From positions 1,235,501 to 1,299,500 of the forward strand of contig NZ_AP026709.1 of the NCBI RefSeq assembly GCF_027923765.1: a stretch of DNA of 64,000 nt, given 5' to 3'. Within the stretch, counting starts at the first letter, position 1. Each line of letters opens with the position of its first letter. The position numbers were made by a program, and so were the translations under genes. The notes beneath the pieces are model-generated. The model did not search any database. It had not been told where the DNA came from and saw nothing but the letters and a program-made list of their open reading frames with translations. The stretch comes from Pseudodesulfovibrio nedwellii. Lineage in GTDB: Bacteria; Desulfobacterota; Desulfovibrionia; Desulfovibrionales; Desulfovibrionaceae. Shown piece by piece: positions 1 through 8,945 of the stretch.

Positions 1-1190
1 CGATTAGCCGTAATACCGGATACGCACTTGTCTGCCAAAGTCCGGCTGGCGCGTTGCAACATGTTCATGGACTGAAACAAAGAATACCCAATAACCGGTT
101 CCATAACATTCAATTCAAGCTGACCGGCTTCGGAAGCCATTGAAATTGTAACATCATTACCGACAACAGCAAAAGCTACCTGATTGACAACTTCAGGAAT
201 CACCGGATTTACCTTGCCCGGCATGATGGACGATCCCGGCTGCATTGGTGGCAGGTTGATTTCGTTAAAACCGCACCGTGGTCCACTGGAAAGCAAGCGT
301 AAATCGTTACAAATTTTTGACAATTTGACTGCCACGCGTTTAAGAACGCCGGAAAGCTGGACATACGCTCCGGTATCCTGAGTGGCCTCGACAAGATCAG
401 GCGAGGAAACAAGCTGTAACGTTGTTGATTCGACAAGCTTTTCCGTCACTGTCCGAGTATAATCAGGATGAGCATTAAGCCCTGTGCCAATGGCCGTGGC
501 TCCCATATTAATCTCATGCACAAGATGCTGGGCCTCATCCAGCCGTTGCACATCTTCACCAACCATGACAGCCCAAGCGGAAAATTCCTGTCCAAGCGTC
601 ATGGGTACTGCGTCCTGTAACTGGGTCCGCCCCATCTTAATCACATCCGAAAACTCTTTGCCCTTAGCTGCAAAAGCCTTCTTCAAATGACGCATGGCGT
701 CCATCAACTCACGGACTTCCAGGATCAGAGCAATATTCAAAGCTGATGGATATACGTCGTTCGTGGACTGAGACATATTCACATCGTTCAAAGGGTGCAA
801 ATGGTCATAATCCCCCTTTTCATATCCCATAAGCTCCAAGGCTCGATTGCAGATAATCTCATTGGCGTTCATGTTGGCTGAGGTACCGGCTCCGCCCTGC
901 ATGACATCCACCACAAACTGTTCGTGCAACTTCCCAGATAGGATCTCCTCGCAAGCGCGGGAGATGGCCCGACTCTTCTGCTCATCCAGTAACCCAAGAG
1001 AAGCATTGGCATCCGAAGCCGCTAATTTAACATAGGCTAAAGCGTTGATAAGCCTCGGATAATGAGACATGGCAATTCCGGAAATATGAAAATTATCAAG
1101 AGCTCGCTGGGTCTGCACACCATAATATGCATCCTTCGAAACTTCTATCTCGCCCAGGCTGTCGTGTTCGATTCTGTATTCTTTGCTCAT
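1..1190 (-). CDS. aspA: Aspartate ammonia-lyase (3'-truncated by window edge)
   Basis: Interconverts L-aspartate with fumarate and ammonia in the cytoplasm; in sulfate reducers it feeds fumarate and aspartate pools. Reading the minus strand from the ATG at 1190 gives MSKEYRIEHDSLGE, then the family's conserved blocks: GGAGTSANMNANE (about residue 100), the substrate-binding segment SQSTNDVYPSA (about residue 140), and the fumarase/aspartase signature GSSIMPGKVNP near residue 325. About 396 of the usual 465-470 residues lie inside the window; the C-terminus is beyond base 1. It is divergent from typA across a 167-base gap. The GSS signature is shared with fumarase class II and argininosuccinate lyase, but the N-terminal blocks fit aspartase best. 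Confidence 0.92.
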   Translation of the reverse strand, partial: MSKEYRIEHDSLGEIEVSKDAYYGVQTQRALDNFHISGIAMSHYPRLINALAYVKLAASDANASLGLLDEQKSRAISRACEEILSGKLHEQFVVDVMQGGAGTSANMNANEIICNRALELMGYEKGDYDHLHPLNDVNMSQSTNDVYPSALNIALILEVRELMDAMRHLKKAFAAKGKEFSDVIKMGRTQLQDAVPMTLGQEFSAWAVMVGEDVQRLDEAQHLVHEINMGATAIGTGLNAHPDYTRTVTEKLVESTTLQLVSSPDLVEATQDTGAYVQLSGVLKRVAVKLSKICNDLRLLSSGPRCGFNEINLPPMQPGSSIMPGKVNPVIPEVVNQVAFAVVGNDVTISMASEAGQLELNVMEPVIGYSLFQSMNMLQRASRTLADKCVSGITAN

Positions 1191-1357
1191 GGTTCGCTCC
1201 ATGGTCAGGGTGTTACGGCAACCCCGAACCTATATGATTATTCCGGAGATTTGAATGCCATTTCGGCAACAGAGGCAATATATCCTTGCCAGAGCCATCC
1301 AATTCGGGTACCCCCAGCCTGCGCTTCAAGCGCCCATTACATATTATTGGAGAGACA

Positions 1358-3202
1358 ATGAGCAACACAGTACAGAACACCGAGCTTCGCAATATCGCCA
1401 TCATAGCCCACGTTGACCACGGCAAAACCACCTTGGTGGATGCCATGTTCAAACAGTCGGGCCTCTTCCGCGAAGGCCAGAACGTGGATGAACGAATCAT
1501 GGATTCCATGGACCTGGAACGCGAGCGCGGCATCACCATCGCCGCCAAGAACTGCTCGGTTTGCTGGAAGGAAACGAAGATCAATATCATCGACACCCCC
1601 GGCCATGCCGACTTTGGTGGCGAGGTTGAACGTTCCCTGTCCATGGCCGACGGCGCCATCCTGTTGGTTGACGCATCCGAAGGCCCGCTGCCCCAGACCC
1701 GCTTCGTCTTGAAGAAAGCACTGGAACAGGGTCTTTCCCTCATGGTTGTTATCAACAAGGTTGACCGCCAGGACGCCCGCCCCGACGAAGTACTTGACGA
1801 AATTTATGACCTGTTCATCGATCTGGATGCCAACGAAGACCAACTGGACTTCCCGCTGCTTTATGCCATTGGCCGTGACGGCATCGCCATGAAGACCGCA
1901 GAAGAACGCGGAGAAAACCTGCACATCCTGCTGGACATGATCGTGGACAAGGTCCCTGGCCCGTCCCACAACCCGGATGAGCCTTTCCAGATGCTCGTCT
2001 CCGACCTTTCCTATTCCGACTATCTGGGTCGCCTTGCCATCGGCAAGATCCATCATGGTATAGCCCAGTCCAACGACCAACTCATCTGCCTGGCCGACAA
2101 CGACAAGGTTCTTCCGCTCAAGGTCACCAAACTGCAGACCTATGATGGACTGAAAGTTGTCCCCACCGAAGTCTGCTCTCCCGGTGACATTGTTGTTGTC
2201 GCGGGTATTGAAGACGTTCATATCGGTGATACCATCTGCACCAAAGAATCTCCCAAGGCACTGCCTCGCATCACTGTTGATGAACCTACCGTATCCATGC
2301 GGTTCGGCATCAACACTTCTCCGCTGGCAGGCAAGGAAGGCAAGCACGTTCAGACCAACAAGATCAAGGAACGCCTTCACAAGGAAACCTTGCTCAATGT
2401 AGCCATTCAGGTAGAAGACTCCGAAAACCGCGACGCATATCTGGTCAAGGGACGCGGTGAATTCCAAATGGCCATTCTGGTCGAACAGATGCGCCGTGAA
2501 GGTTTTGAGCTGTCTGTAGGCCGTCCTGAGGTCATCATCAAGGAAGAAAACGGCAAGAAGATGGAGCCCATCGAACACCTGTTCGTGGACTGCGACGAAG
2601 ATTTCATGGGTATCGTCACCGAGAAAATTCAGACACGCAAAGGCCGCATGACCAACATGGTCAACAACGGCACTGGCCGCGTCCGCCTCGAATTCTCCGT
2701 GCCTTCCCGCGCTCTCATCGGCTACCGCGACGAATTCCTGACCGATACCAAGGGTACCGGCATGATGAATTCCTATCTTGAAGGATACGGCGAACATCGC
2801 GGCGAGTTCAGCTCCCGCTACACTGGCTCTCTGGTAGCTGACCGTGCAGGCAAAGGCGTTGCCTACGGTCTGTTCAACCTGGAACCGCGTGGCCGCATCT
2901 TCATCGTTCCCGGCGACCCCATCTACGAAGGAATGATCATCGGCGAGCACAATCGCGACAATGACATCAATGTCAACGCGAGCAAGGAAAAGAAGCTCAC
3001 CAACATGCGCGCATCCGGTAAAGATGAAGCGGTTATCCTCACCCCGGTCAAGCCCATGACCCTGGAATACGCCCTGAACTTTATCAAGGACGACGAACAG
3101 GTCGAGGTCACTCCCATCTCTATCCGACTCAGGAAGTTGGAATTGTCCGCTCTGGTTCGCCACCGCGAAGAAGGCAAAAAGAAAAAGCCTAAAGAACAGT
3201 AA
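1358..3202 (+). CDS. typA: Ribosome-associated translational GTPase TypA/BipA
   Basis: 614-residue translation-factor-type GTPase that binds ribosomes and helps 50S assembly and stress or cold adaptation. The GTPase domain begins at once: AHVDHGKTT (P-loop, about residue 18), RERGITI (switch I), [14 protein letters not shown] (G3) and NKVDR (G4). Domains II and III follow, then the TypA-specific C-terminal region with [15 protein letters not shown] and a lysine-rich tail. The start at 1358 is preferred over an in-frame start at 1286 because family members begin a few residues before the P-loop and a GGAGAG ribosome site lies just upstream. Length is normal for the family. A hairpin terminator follows. 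Confidence 0.97.
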   Translation: MSNTVQNTELRNIAIIAHVDHGKTTLVDAMFKQSGLFREGQNVDERIMDSMDLERERGITIAAKNCSVCWKETKINIIDTPGHADFGGEVERSLSMADGAILLVDASEGPLPQTRFVLKKALEQGLSLMVVINKVDRQDARPDEVLDEIYDLFIDLDANEDQLDFPLLYAIGRDGIAMKTAEERGENLHILLDMIVDKVPGPSHNPDEPFQMLVSDLSYSDYLGRLAIGKIHHGIAQSNDQLICLADNDKVLPLKVTKLQTYDGLKVVPTEVCSPGDIVVVAGIEDVHIGDTICTKESPKALPRITVDEPTVSMRFGINTSPLAGKEGKHVQTNKIKERLHKETLLNVAIQVEDSENRDAYLVKGRGEFQMAILVEQMRREGFELSVGRPEVIIKEENGKKMEPIEHLFVDCDEDFMGIVTEKIQTRKGRMTNMVNNGTGRVRLEFSVPSRALIGYRDEFLTDTKGTGMMNSYLEGYGEHRGEFSSRYTGSLVADRAGKGVAYGLFNLEPRGRIFIVPGDPIYEGMIIGEHNRDNDINVNASKEKKLTNMRASGKDEAVILTPVKPMTLEYALNFIKDDEQVEVTPISIRLRKLELSALVRHREEGKKKKPKEQ

Positions 3203-3226
3203 CTCGCATCAAACAATACACACATC

Positions 3227-3257
3227 AAAGGGAAGTCCAAACGGGCTTCCCTTTTTT
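3227..3257 (+). terminator. Rho-independent terminator of typA
   Basis: A 9-bp stem (AAAGGGAAG/CTTCCCTTT) with a short loop, followed by a run of T, lies 25 bases after the typA stop codon. Confidence 0.85.
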
Positions 3258-3382
3258 ATTGCGCACTGTCCCTCTTCATCACCACAATGACGATTCATAC
3301 ATATGACAACACAATGAAACATGCATGTGCCTCCATATATATTCGACAAAAAACCACTTTTTTTATGGGAAAATAGGATTAG

Positions 3383-4321
3383 CTATTGCCTGCTTTGAAA
3401 AGTCACGTAGAGCATCAGCCCAACCATGGTCAAAGCTATTCCACCCCACCCCAAGATACCGGGCATGACGTGCCCCAAAAGTATCGCTTCTCCTGCCAGA
3501 GAAAATACAACCTCCATTGACTGAGTGCAATCAGCGGCAGCGAGTTCCGCGGTACTACGGGCATGATGTCGTGCGTAAAGGAAAAGTGAAGTGGCGATAA
3601 CACCGGAACACGCTGCGACAATGGCTGTCTGCATAACCTGCCCAGCGGACGGAGGCGGTGGCGTGGTAACCGCGATAAGTATCACCCAGAGCGGTAAAGA
3701 CCCGAGGGTCAACAAAAGCACACGGCAAAACGGATCATCCATGACCGGATGATCAATGGACGGCACGAATGATTTCTCGCCCTTGCGTGCTTCCCAGACC
3801 AACTGGTTGCCAAATGGATAGGCAAAGGCCGCTACCAGCACAGGCAATGCGCCCCACAGTACCTCACGCAAACCAGTGGCTGAGGCCTGTTCCAGATTCA
3901 CTAGAATCACACCTATGAATATAATTACCGTCAGAGCCAATGCTTTGAGTGGCACCTTGCGACCAAAGGCCAACAGGACCAATGGGGTTGCGAGAATAGT
4001 AGTCTGCCACGTGGCGGCCACGACCCAGCCCGGAGCAAAGACGGAACTAAAGGTAATGAGCGCATAAAAAACACCGAAACCGACAGAGCCGGCCACAGTC
4101 CAAAATATCCAATGCCGAAAAAAAATTTTGATCGCATCAAGCCCGAGTCGAGCCTTACCCATAATTACAAGCCAAACACCAAGAATCGCCAGCATCCAAA
4201 AATAACGCAGACTTGCAGACCAAACCCAATGACCACCCTCAAGAGACATGGCCCGATTAAATACAAAAGTAGAGCTGAAAAAAAAGGCCGCTATGACCCC
4301 GATGAATATAATTCGAAACAT
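3383..4321 (-). CDS. DMT-superfamily exporter, multidrug resistance EmrE-like family
   Basis: 312-residue very hydrophobic protein with about ten predicted membrane segments, beginning with a first helix right at the N-terminus (FIGVIAAFFFSSTFVFNRAM). The 'FNRAM..EGG.W.W..SLRY' start and the internal duplication of five-helix units fit the drug/metabolite transporter superfamily, most likely the 'putative multidrug resistance efflux transporter' (EmrE-like) Pfam family. The substrate is unknown. It lies 10 bases after the DUF202 gene on the same strand, so the two are probably cotranscribed. The start codon overlaps no other gene. Confidence 0.75.
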   Translation of the reverse strand: MFRIIFIGVIAAFFFSSTFVFNRAMSLEGGHWVWSASLRYFWMLAILGVWLVIMGKARLGLDAIKIFFRHWIFWTVAGSVGFGVFYALITFSSVFAPGWVVAATWQTTILATPLVLLAFGRKVPLKALALTVIIFIGVILVNLEQASATGLREVLWGALPVLVAAFAYPFGNQLVWEARKGEKSFVPSIDHPVMDDPFCRVLLLTLGSLPLWVILIAVTTPPPPSAGQVMQTAIVAACSGVIATSLFLYARHHARSTAELAAADCTQSMEVVFSLAGEAILLGHVMPGILGWGGIALTMVGLMLYVTFQSRQ

Positions 4322-4331
4322 GCGACGTTAT

Positions 4332-4709
4332 TTACCAAAAGACATACAGGAGAGCGCCACAAAGAATAAAACCGAACAGCACAACTTCCGGGAAAACATA
4401 CAGTCCTCCCCCGGAAAATCCGATTTCCTTTTCCAATTGATAATACCGCCATCCGGCGAATAGCATCAATAATGGACCGCCAATAAAAGCGAGTTTGCCG
4501 AGCACTCCCAAGTCGGAAAGCACAGCCTCGGCCACGGCGCTATGCCCAGACGCGAGGAAAACATCAACTTTCTCCAGCAGGAAACCAAAAGTCATGAAGG
4601 CAAGTGATGTCCGACACCACGCGAGAAAGGTGCGTTTGTTGGCAAGTCGGGTTCTATTCTTGGCAAGCCTGTTGCGCTCACGGGCTAATTCCATCTGTTC
4701 ATCGTTCAT
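4332..4709 (-). CDS. DUF202 (YidH-like) inner-membrane protein
   Basis: 125-residue protein with a charged N-terminus (NDEQMELARERNRLAKNRTRLANKRTFL) followed by three membrane helices: AWCRTSLAFMTFGFLLEKV, LAFIGGPLLMLFAGWRYY and VVLFGFILCGALLYVF. The sequence 'LA..RT.LAW.RTSLA...FGF' is the hallmark of DUF202/YidH. The biochemical role of the family is not established. It is the first gene of a probable two-gene operon with the EmrE-like exporter, 10 bases apart. Confidence 0.8.
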   Translation of the reverse strand: MNDEQMELARERNRLAKNRTRLANKRTFLAWCRTSLAFMTFGFLLEKVDVFLASGHSAVAEAVLSDLGVLGKLAFIGGPLLMLFAGWRYYQLEKEIGFSGGGLYVFPEVVLFGFILCGALLYVFW

Positions 4710-4849
4710 AATGCTCCCGTTAATATGCTAATCTGAACGATCTCTAGCAAAAAAATACTGAAAAGTCGCGCCCCACCATGTTGACTTTGTTTGGCAGGTC
4801 GGTAAAATTAATAGACTACTCGTTGCACATTCAACAATCCAAATTTGCC

Positions 4850-5776
4850 ATGAAAATACCCTTCGTCAAGCAGTCGACCATTGATTACTACCAAAGCTGT
4901 CGAAAGCAGGGGGTATCCCTGTTCGATTTCATTCACGGATATGTCTATGGACGCTGGTGTTACAATTACATCGGTCTAGCCGGAGACAAAGAGCCATGGT
5001 GGCGGTATCTCTGGGCGCCACTGATCCTTATCATCAACAAGCACACGCCCCTTTTATCAAACGATAAAAATCGGACTGGCGACTCTAACCAGCAAAAAGC
5101 GACATGGGGTGACTCCTATCACGGTAAACCTTTGCCGCTGGATGAAGCCGTCAAAATGGTCAAGATAAACCGTGCAGTGAACACCGAAGTTTCAGAGCAA
5201 GTGCTCCCGTATACCCGCGCCCGAGACATAGTACTCAACAATCCGGAAAAAATTGTTCTGTTGGATTGCCCCTGTCGATCCGGCATGAAAAACCCATGCA
5301 CGCCCATCGACGTCTGCATCCTCATCGGTGACCCGTTTGCCACTTTCATGCTGGAACACCATCCGGACAAGACCCGCCAAATCACGGCGGATGAAGCCGT
5401 CCGAATCATTAAAGCGGAACAGGCTCGCGGCCATGTCTCTCACGCCTTTTTCAAAGATGTCATGCTCGGTAGATTCTACGCCATCTGCAACTGTTGTTCA
5501 TGTTGCTGCGGGGCCATGAAGGCCCAGAGTCACGGCCTGAACATGCTCTGTTCATCCGGTTATCTAGCTGAAGTCAACGCAGACAATTGCGTCCGATGCG
5601 GTCTGTGCGCCGAGAAATGCCAATTCAAAGCTATTGGCTTCAATAAGGAGTCCGCCTTTATTCGCGAAGACAAATGCATGGGATGCGGCGTCTGTGTGCA
5701 GGTGTGTTCCAAGGATGCACTTTCGCTCAGATTGGCTCCGGAAAAGGGCACTCCCCTTCTCGTAGACTCCATCTAA
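4850..5776 (+). CDS. 4Fe-4S ferredoxin-domain protein
   Basis: Iron-sulfur protein of about 308 residues, probably an electron carrier or redox partner. The C-terminus has two classical 4Fe-4S motifs, CVRCGLCAEKC and CMGCGVCVQVC. Upstream there are extra cysteine clusters: CPCRSGMKNPC, and CNCCSCCCGAM, an unusually dense run of cysteines that could hold a third cluster. The N-terminal region has no recognisable domain and no clear membrane anchor. An in-frame ATG at 4778 would add 24 residues (MLTLFGRSVKL...); neither start has a good ribosome site, and the shorter form is chosen because MKIPFVKQSTIDYYQ looks like the domain start. It stands alone, with a terminator behind it. Confidence 0.75.
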   Translation: MKIPFVKQSTIDYYQSCRKQGVSLFDFIHGYVYGRWCYNYIGLAGDKEPWWRYLWAPLILIINKHTPLLSNDKNRTGDSNQQKATWGDSYHGKPLPLDEAVKMVKINRAVNTEVSEQVLPYTRARDIVLNNPEKIVLLDCPCRSGMKNPCTPIDVCILIGDPFATFMLEHHPDKTRQITADEAVRIIKAEQARGHVSHAFFKDVMLGRFYAICNCCSCCCGAMKAQSHGLNMLCSSGYLAEVNADNCVRCGLCAEKCQFKAIGFNKESAFIREDKCMGCGVCVQVCSKDALSLRLAPEKGTPLLVDSI

Positions 5777-5788
5777 TAAACAAAAAAA

Positions 5789-5820
5789 GGCTCAGGGAAT
5801 ATTTCCCCGAGCCGTTTTTA
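5789..5820 (+). terminator. Rho-independent terminator
   Basis: GGCTC/GAGCC-based hairpin followed by a T run, 12 bases after the ferredoxin-like gene; it also faces the convergent gene ending at 5837. Confidence 0.75.
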
Positions 5821-5836
5821 CGTACACTCCAACAGC

Positions 5837-6217
5837 TTATTCAGGCCGGATATTCAACGGGATGACATGCAGTTCCCGCGAAAGTTCTCGCGTTGCACCA
5901 AACTTCCAAACAGCAGTTTTTTTACCGACAGCATTGGCTACGGCATCCGCAACACCCTGCACATTAATAATAGGGTGCCGGGCAAAAACTTCAGGCAAGC
6001 CATAAGTCAGGTTACACGCCAGACACTTACCAGGACGCTGAAGAAGTCTCATCTCGAAATTGAGACAGGAGTCACCATCCCCAACATACGCAAGCGCAAT
6101 ATCGTAACTCCCCTCTTGCGCATCCCCAAACAGTGCCTCGAAAAACGCATCCGCCCGTTCTTCGGGAAAAATTGTCAGCAACAGGTCGTCAGTAAAGATT
6201 TCACCGTACTGGCTCAT
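5837..6217 (-). CDS. Conserved hypothetical protein, 126 aa
   Basis: I do not recognise a named family. The protein is soluble and compact, starting MSQYGEIFTDDLLLTIFPEE and ending LHVIPLNIRPE. It has a central segment with two close cysteines (CLNFEMRLLQRPGKCLAC, three Cys in total) that could bind a metal, and an alternating alpha/beta pattern. The start at 6217 follows a GGGGGACAA purine stretch that can act as a ribosome site. Its reading frame is clean and lies between two well-defined genes, convergent with the ferredoxin-like gene. Confidence 0.65.
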   Translation of the reverse strand: MSQYGEIFTDDLLLTIFPEERADAFFEALFGDAQEGSYDIALAYVGDGDSCLNFEMRLLQRPGKCLACNLTYGLPEVFARHPIINVQGVADAVANAVGKKTAVWKFGATRELSRELHVIPLNIRPE

Positions 6218-6314
6218 TCATTGTCCCCCTCGTACATGGTTGAGATAATCCACTTTGAAGAGATGCTGTTTACAAAAAAAAAGTCTATTCAGCAAGCCTC
6301 GGTCTGTAATCTAC

Positions 6315-7601
6315 TTATTTCAGCACTGCGAACAGAGCCACACCCGAAGCAAAAAAGATAAAACATGGCCATACGAGCTTTCTCCATGTACGAGCCAAAT
6401 CACACTGGAAATATTCACAAGTCAGTATAAAACAGATATGAATTGGCGAAATCATGACTCCGGTAAACCCGGAAAAAGTCCCCAGTACAATATATCGAAT
6501 GGTCTGATCTTGCATACCAAGAGACTCAAGCACACCAAGCAGAAGCGGAAAAGTTGCACCAACAAAAGCCACATTGATGCCTGCGACTAACCCCACAAGA
6601 AATGGTAAAAACACAGCAGACGCAAACAGTGCAGCCTCACCACCGGCCACACGGGCCATTTCACTGACCACACCAGCAGCCTGCATAATGTCCTTGAAAA
6701 TAAAAATCGCGACAATAACAAAAACCATAGACCAAAGACTCTTCTTGGTCAGCACTTCTCGGAAAAACGGGAGTCCCAACTGTGTATTCTGCAACAACAC
6801 ACACAGCACAGCGGAAGCCAAAGCCACAACCACACCCAACTCAAAAGGAATAGCGGGAAAAAATGTAGCAATAATACTCTCAAGCCCAATAGCACCACCA
6901 ATGGCGGTCAAGAGCGGTAACCCCTCCTTGAAAGCCGCCTTCTTGCTCCGTTTAGTGGGCAAATTTTCTACAACCAGTTCACTCGCATTAAGGACTCCAG
7001 GCCGCAGGAAGAACCACCACCCTGCAAGCAGCATGATAGGGGTTCCTGGCCAAGTGTAGGAAATAAGATCCAATATCTGGATATCAGCCAACCCAAGTGT
7101 CAGGATAATACCGGGATATAACGGCCAGACCAATTCCCACACATGTCGAAACCAATAATTGACCACGGCTCGATCAGAATTGCTGATTCGCATGTCTTCA
7201 GACACTGTTTTAACCATGGGAGCGGAAAAGACAGCCCCGCCAGGCATAGGCAGCAACCCGATAAGGGCTGGAAAAAAGATAAGCCGCAATCTTGGACTTG
7301 TCAGGAATCCAGACAATGCGCTCATGAGTCGTTTGGACTGTCCAGACCGTTCCATTGCATCGGAAAGAATAAGAATCAGCCCGACAATAGCTATGAGAAA
7401 ATGGAACTTTTCCTGAGTCAGGGCCATGACGCTCGCTTTGGCAAGTGGGACAGGCGCGAGTCCAAACATGAACCCCATAACAGCCCCACCCATAAGAATG
7501 GACAGACCGAGACCGACTTTAAACCGCATACCAGCCAGCATGATAACAAAAGCGAACAGGACCTTGAGAAATGGTGCAAGTGTGGTAATGAGAGATTCCA
7601 T
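6315..7601 (-). CDS. DUF401 family integral membrane permease
   Basis: 428-residue polytopic membrane protein with roughly 10-12 hydrophobic helices. The N-terminus (TTLAPFLKVLFAFVIMLAGMRFKVGLGLS...) and the blocks LMPGGAVFSAPMV, RAVVNYWFRHVWELVWPLYPG and FSGFTGVMISPIHICF fit the DUF401 family, which resembles gluconate/H+ symporter-type permeases and is common in Desulfovibrio and archaea. The substrate is unknown; an organic anion is plausible from the resemblance only. It is monocistronic and divergent from the gene at 7763. Confidence 0.8.
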   Translation of the reverse strand: MESLITTLAPFLKVLFAFVIMLAGMRFKVGLGLSILMGGAVMGFMFGLAPVPLAKASVMALTQEKFHFLIAIVGLILILSDAMERSGQSKRLMSALSGFLTSPRLRLIFFPALIGLLPMPGGAVFSAPMVKTVSEDMRISNSDRAVVNYWFRHVWELVWPLYPGIILTLGLADIQILDLISYTWPGTPIMLLAGWWFFLRPGVLNASELVVENLPTKRSKKAAFKEGLPLLTAIGGAIGLESIIATFFPAIPFELGVVVALASAVLCVLLQNTQLGLPFFREVLTKKSLWSMVFVIVAIFIFKDIMQAAGVVSEMARVAGGEAALFASAVFLPFLVGLVAGINVAFVGATFPLLLGVLESLGMQDQTIRYIVLGTFSGFTGVMISPIHICFILTCEYFQCDLARTWRKLVWPCFIFFASGVALFAVLK

Positions 7602-7762
7602 GGAGAGTATCCTTAGGGAACTTTATTTCTATTATGGGGAATTTGCATACGCCGATTTGACGTGAAAGAAAATGGATTTCTCCTAGCCCCTTGCCCGTCG
7701 AAGGACATTACGATACATTCCGATTTACCGAAAAGATTGAAGAACAGTGGAGATTTTCCGAA

Positions 7763-8236
7763 ATGAGCATGACGCCCAAGCAGATACGAGAACATATTTT
7801 TGCCATCATCATCAATAAGGTGGAAGAACAGGACGAAAACAAACGTCTTGAAGCGCTGAACGAATTCATGGCCGTGACTGGAACGTCTGGCAACGCTTCC
7901 GAAAAAGTAGCCAGCCTCATTCCACCTATCATGCACGATCTCTATGAAAAATGGATCATCATGTTCATTGACCGGCTTTTGGAAACCGTAGATGCCAAAA
8001 ACATTGAGTTGCTCTGTGACGGTTGTGAAAACAACAATGCCGCGCTGATACTCGCTTACATCATGTTTTTGGAATCCGAGCGTATGGAAAAACAGATCGA
8101 TAAGGATCTAACAGAACATGGCCTGACCGCATCCGGCAACGAAGATCTCGGAGATGTCGCAGCCAACTACATCCGCGCCCAGATGACCAAGATAGCCCAA
8201 CAAGCGAGCGACGATAAAATCAAAGGGCACTGTTAA
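7763..8236 (+). CDS. Conserved hypothetical helical protein, 157 aa
   Basis: All-helical soluble protein beginning MSMTPKQIREHIFAIIINKVEEQDENKR. I recognise no family. It has a pair of cysteines (CDGC, about residue 90) and ends in a charged tail. The ATG at 7763 has GGAG 10-12 bases upstream; an in-frame ATG at 7691 would add 24 residues but lacks a ribosome site. A terminator hairpin shared with the convergent TPR gene lies downstream. Confidence 0.65.
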   Translation: MSMTPKQIREHIFAIIINKVEEQDENKRLEALNEFMAVTGTSGNASEKVASLIPPIMHDLYEKWIIMFIDRLLETVDAKNIELLCDGCENNNAALILAYIMFLESERMEKQIDKDLTEHGLTASGNEDLGDVAANYIRAQMTKIAQQASDDKIKGHC

Positions 8237-8263
8237 TTATAGCCCAATATCAAAGACCAATCA

Positions 8264-8303
8264 AAAGCCCCGTCCTGCAACAGGATTGGGGCTTTATTTT
8301 TTT
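8264..8303. terminator. Bidirectional terminator hairpin
   Basis: Interrupted stem AAAGCCCC...GGGGCTTT with an inner TCCTG/CAGGA stem, followed by T-rich sequence on the plus side, between two convergent genes (7763-8236 and 8322-8852). Confidence 0.8.
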
Positions 8304-8321
8304 TAATCAAATAGCTTCATA

Positions 8322-8852
8322 TCAGCCAACAGCGTCGCCAGCATCCTTGATCGCCGCTTCCACGGCCTCGGCAATGACTTCGGGTGGATCAGTAACACCC
8401 GTTTCCAACAAACCAAGTTGCAAGTTTAACTCACGTTGAACCACCACGGCCTTGATGTTGAAATATTGTGTCCAAAGCCCCGGAGCCTTTTCCGGTTTCC
8501 CGAGCCTAACCAACGTTAATCCCAGATATAAAAACGCATCTTGATATGAACGGTCGATACGTAAAGCACGCTCAAACTCCACTTTGGCTTGGCGATATTT
8601 ACCAATCTTGTACTGACAGACTCCCAGCCGGTAGCGCACGTCAGCATCATTCTGATCTGACTTGAGGCATTCCTTATATTTATCACGCGCTGCCTCAAAC
8701 TCTCCGTCCACGTAGAGACCGTTGGCCTCCTTGATCGACTCCACACACTCTGCGGTGGATGCCACAAGCTGATCCGGGTCCTCGTTCTTGAAACGACGAA
8801 CCGCTCCAAACAAAAAGTTACGACGAGCTTTATCTATTTTTTTTTCGGCCAT
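8322..8852 (-). CDS. Tetratricopeptide repeat protein
   Basis: 176-residue soluble protein with about three TPR units: ANGLYVDGEFEAARDKYKE, ADVRYRLGVCQYKIGKYRQ and QDAFLYLGLTLVRLGKPEKA. The N-terminal segment (MAEKKIDKARRNFLFGAVRRFK) is basic. TPR arrays are protein-protein docking surfaces; the partner is unknown. The ATG at 8852 has a near-perfect GGAGGA ribosome site, so the longer in-frame start at 8906 is rejected. It is divergent from the AOR operon, with only 93 bases between the two start codons. Confidence 0.85.
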   Translation of the reverse strand: MAEKKIDKARRNFLFGAVRRFKNEDPDQLVASTAECVESIKEANGLYVDGEFEAARDKYKECLKSDQNDADVRYRLGVCQYKIGKYRQAKVEFERALRIDRSYQDAFLYLGLTLVRLGKPEKAPGLWTQYFNIKAVVVQRELNLQLGLLETGVTDPPEVIAEAVEAAIKDAGDAVG

Positions 8853-8945
8853 GTATCCTCCGGCGATCAAGAATACCCATTTAACCTGTGGGGTCAAGGC
8901 GCTCAACCGGTTGCCTTTTCAGGCGGTTCATGGAATCTTCAAATC

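Noticed and set aside
1337-3163. 608-codon open frame on the minus strand inside typA
   Set aside because: It is antisense to the complete, motif-rich typA gene, has no recognisable domain, and reflects codon bias of the true gene.
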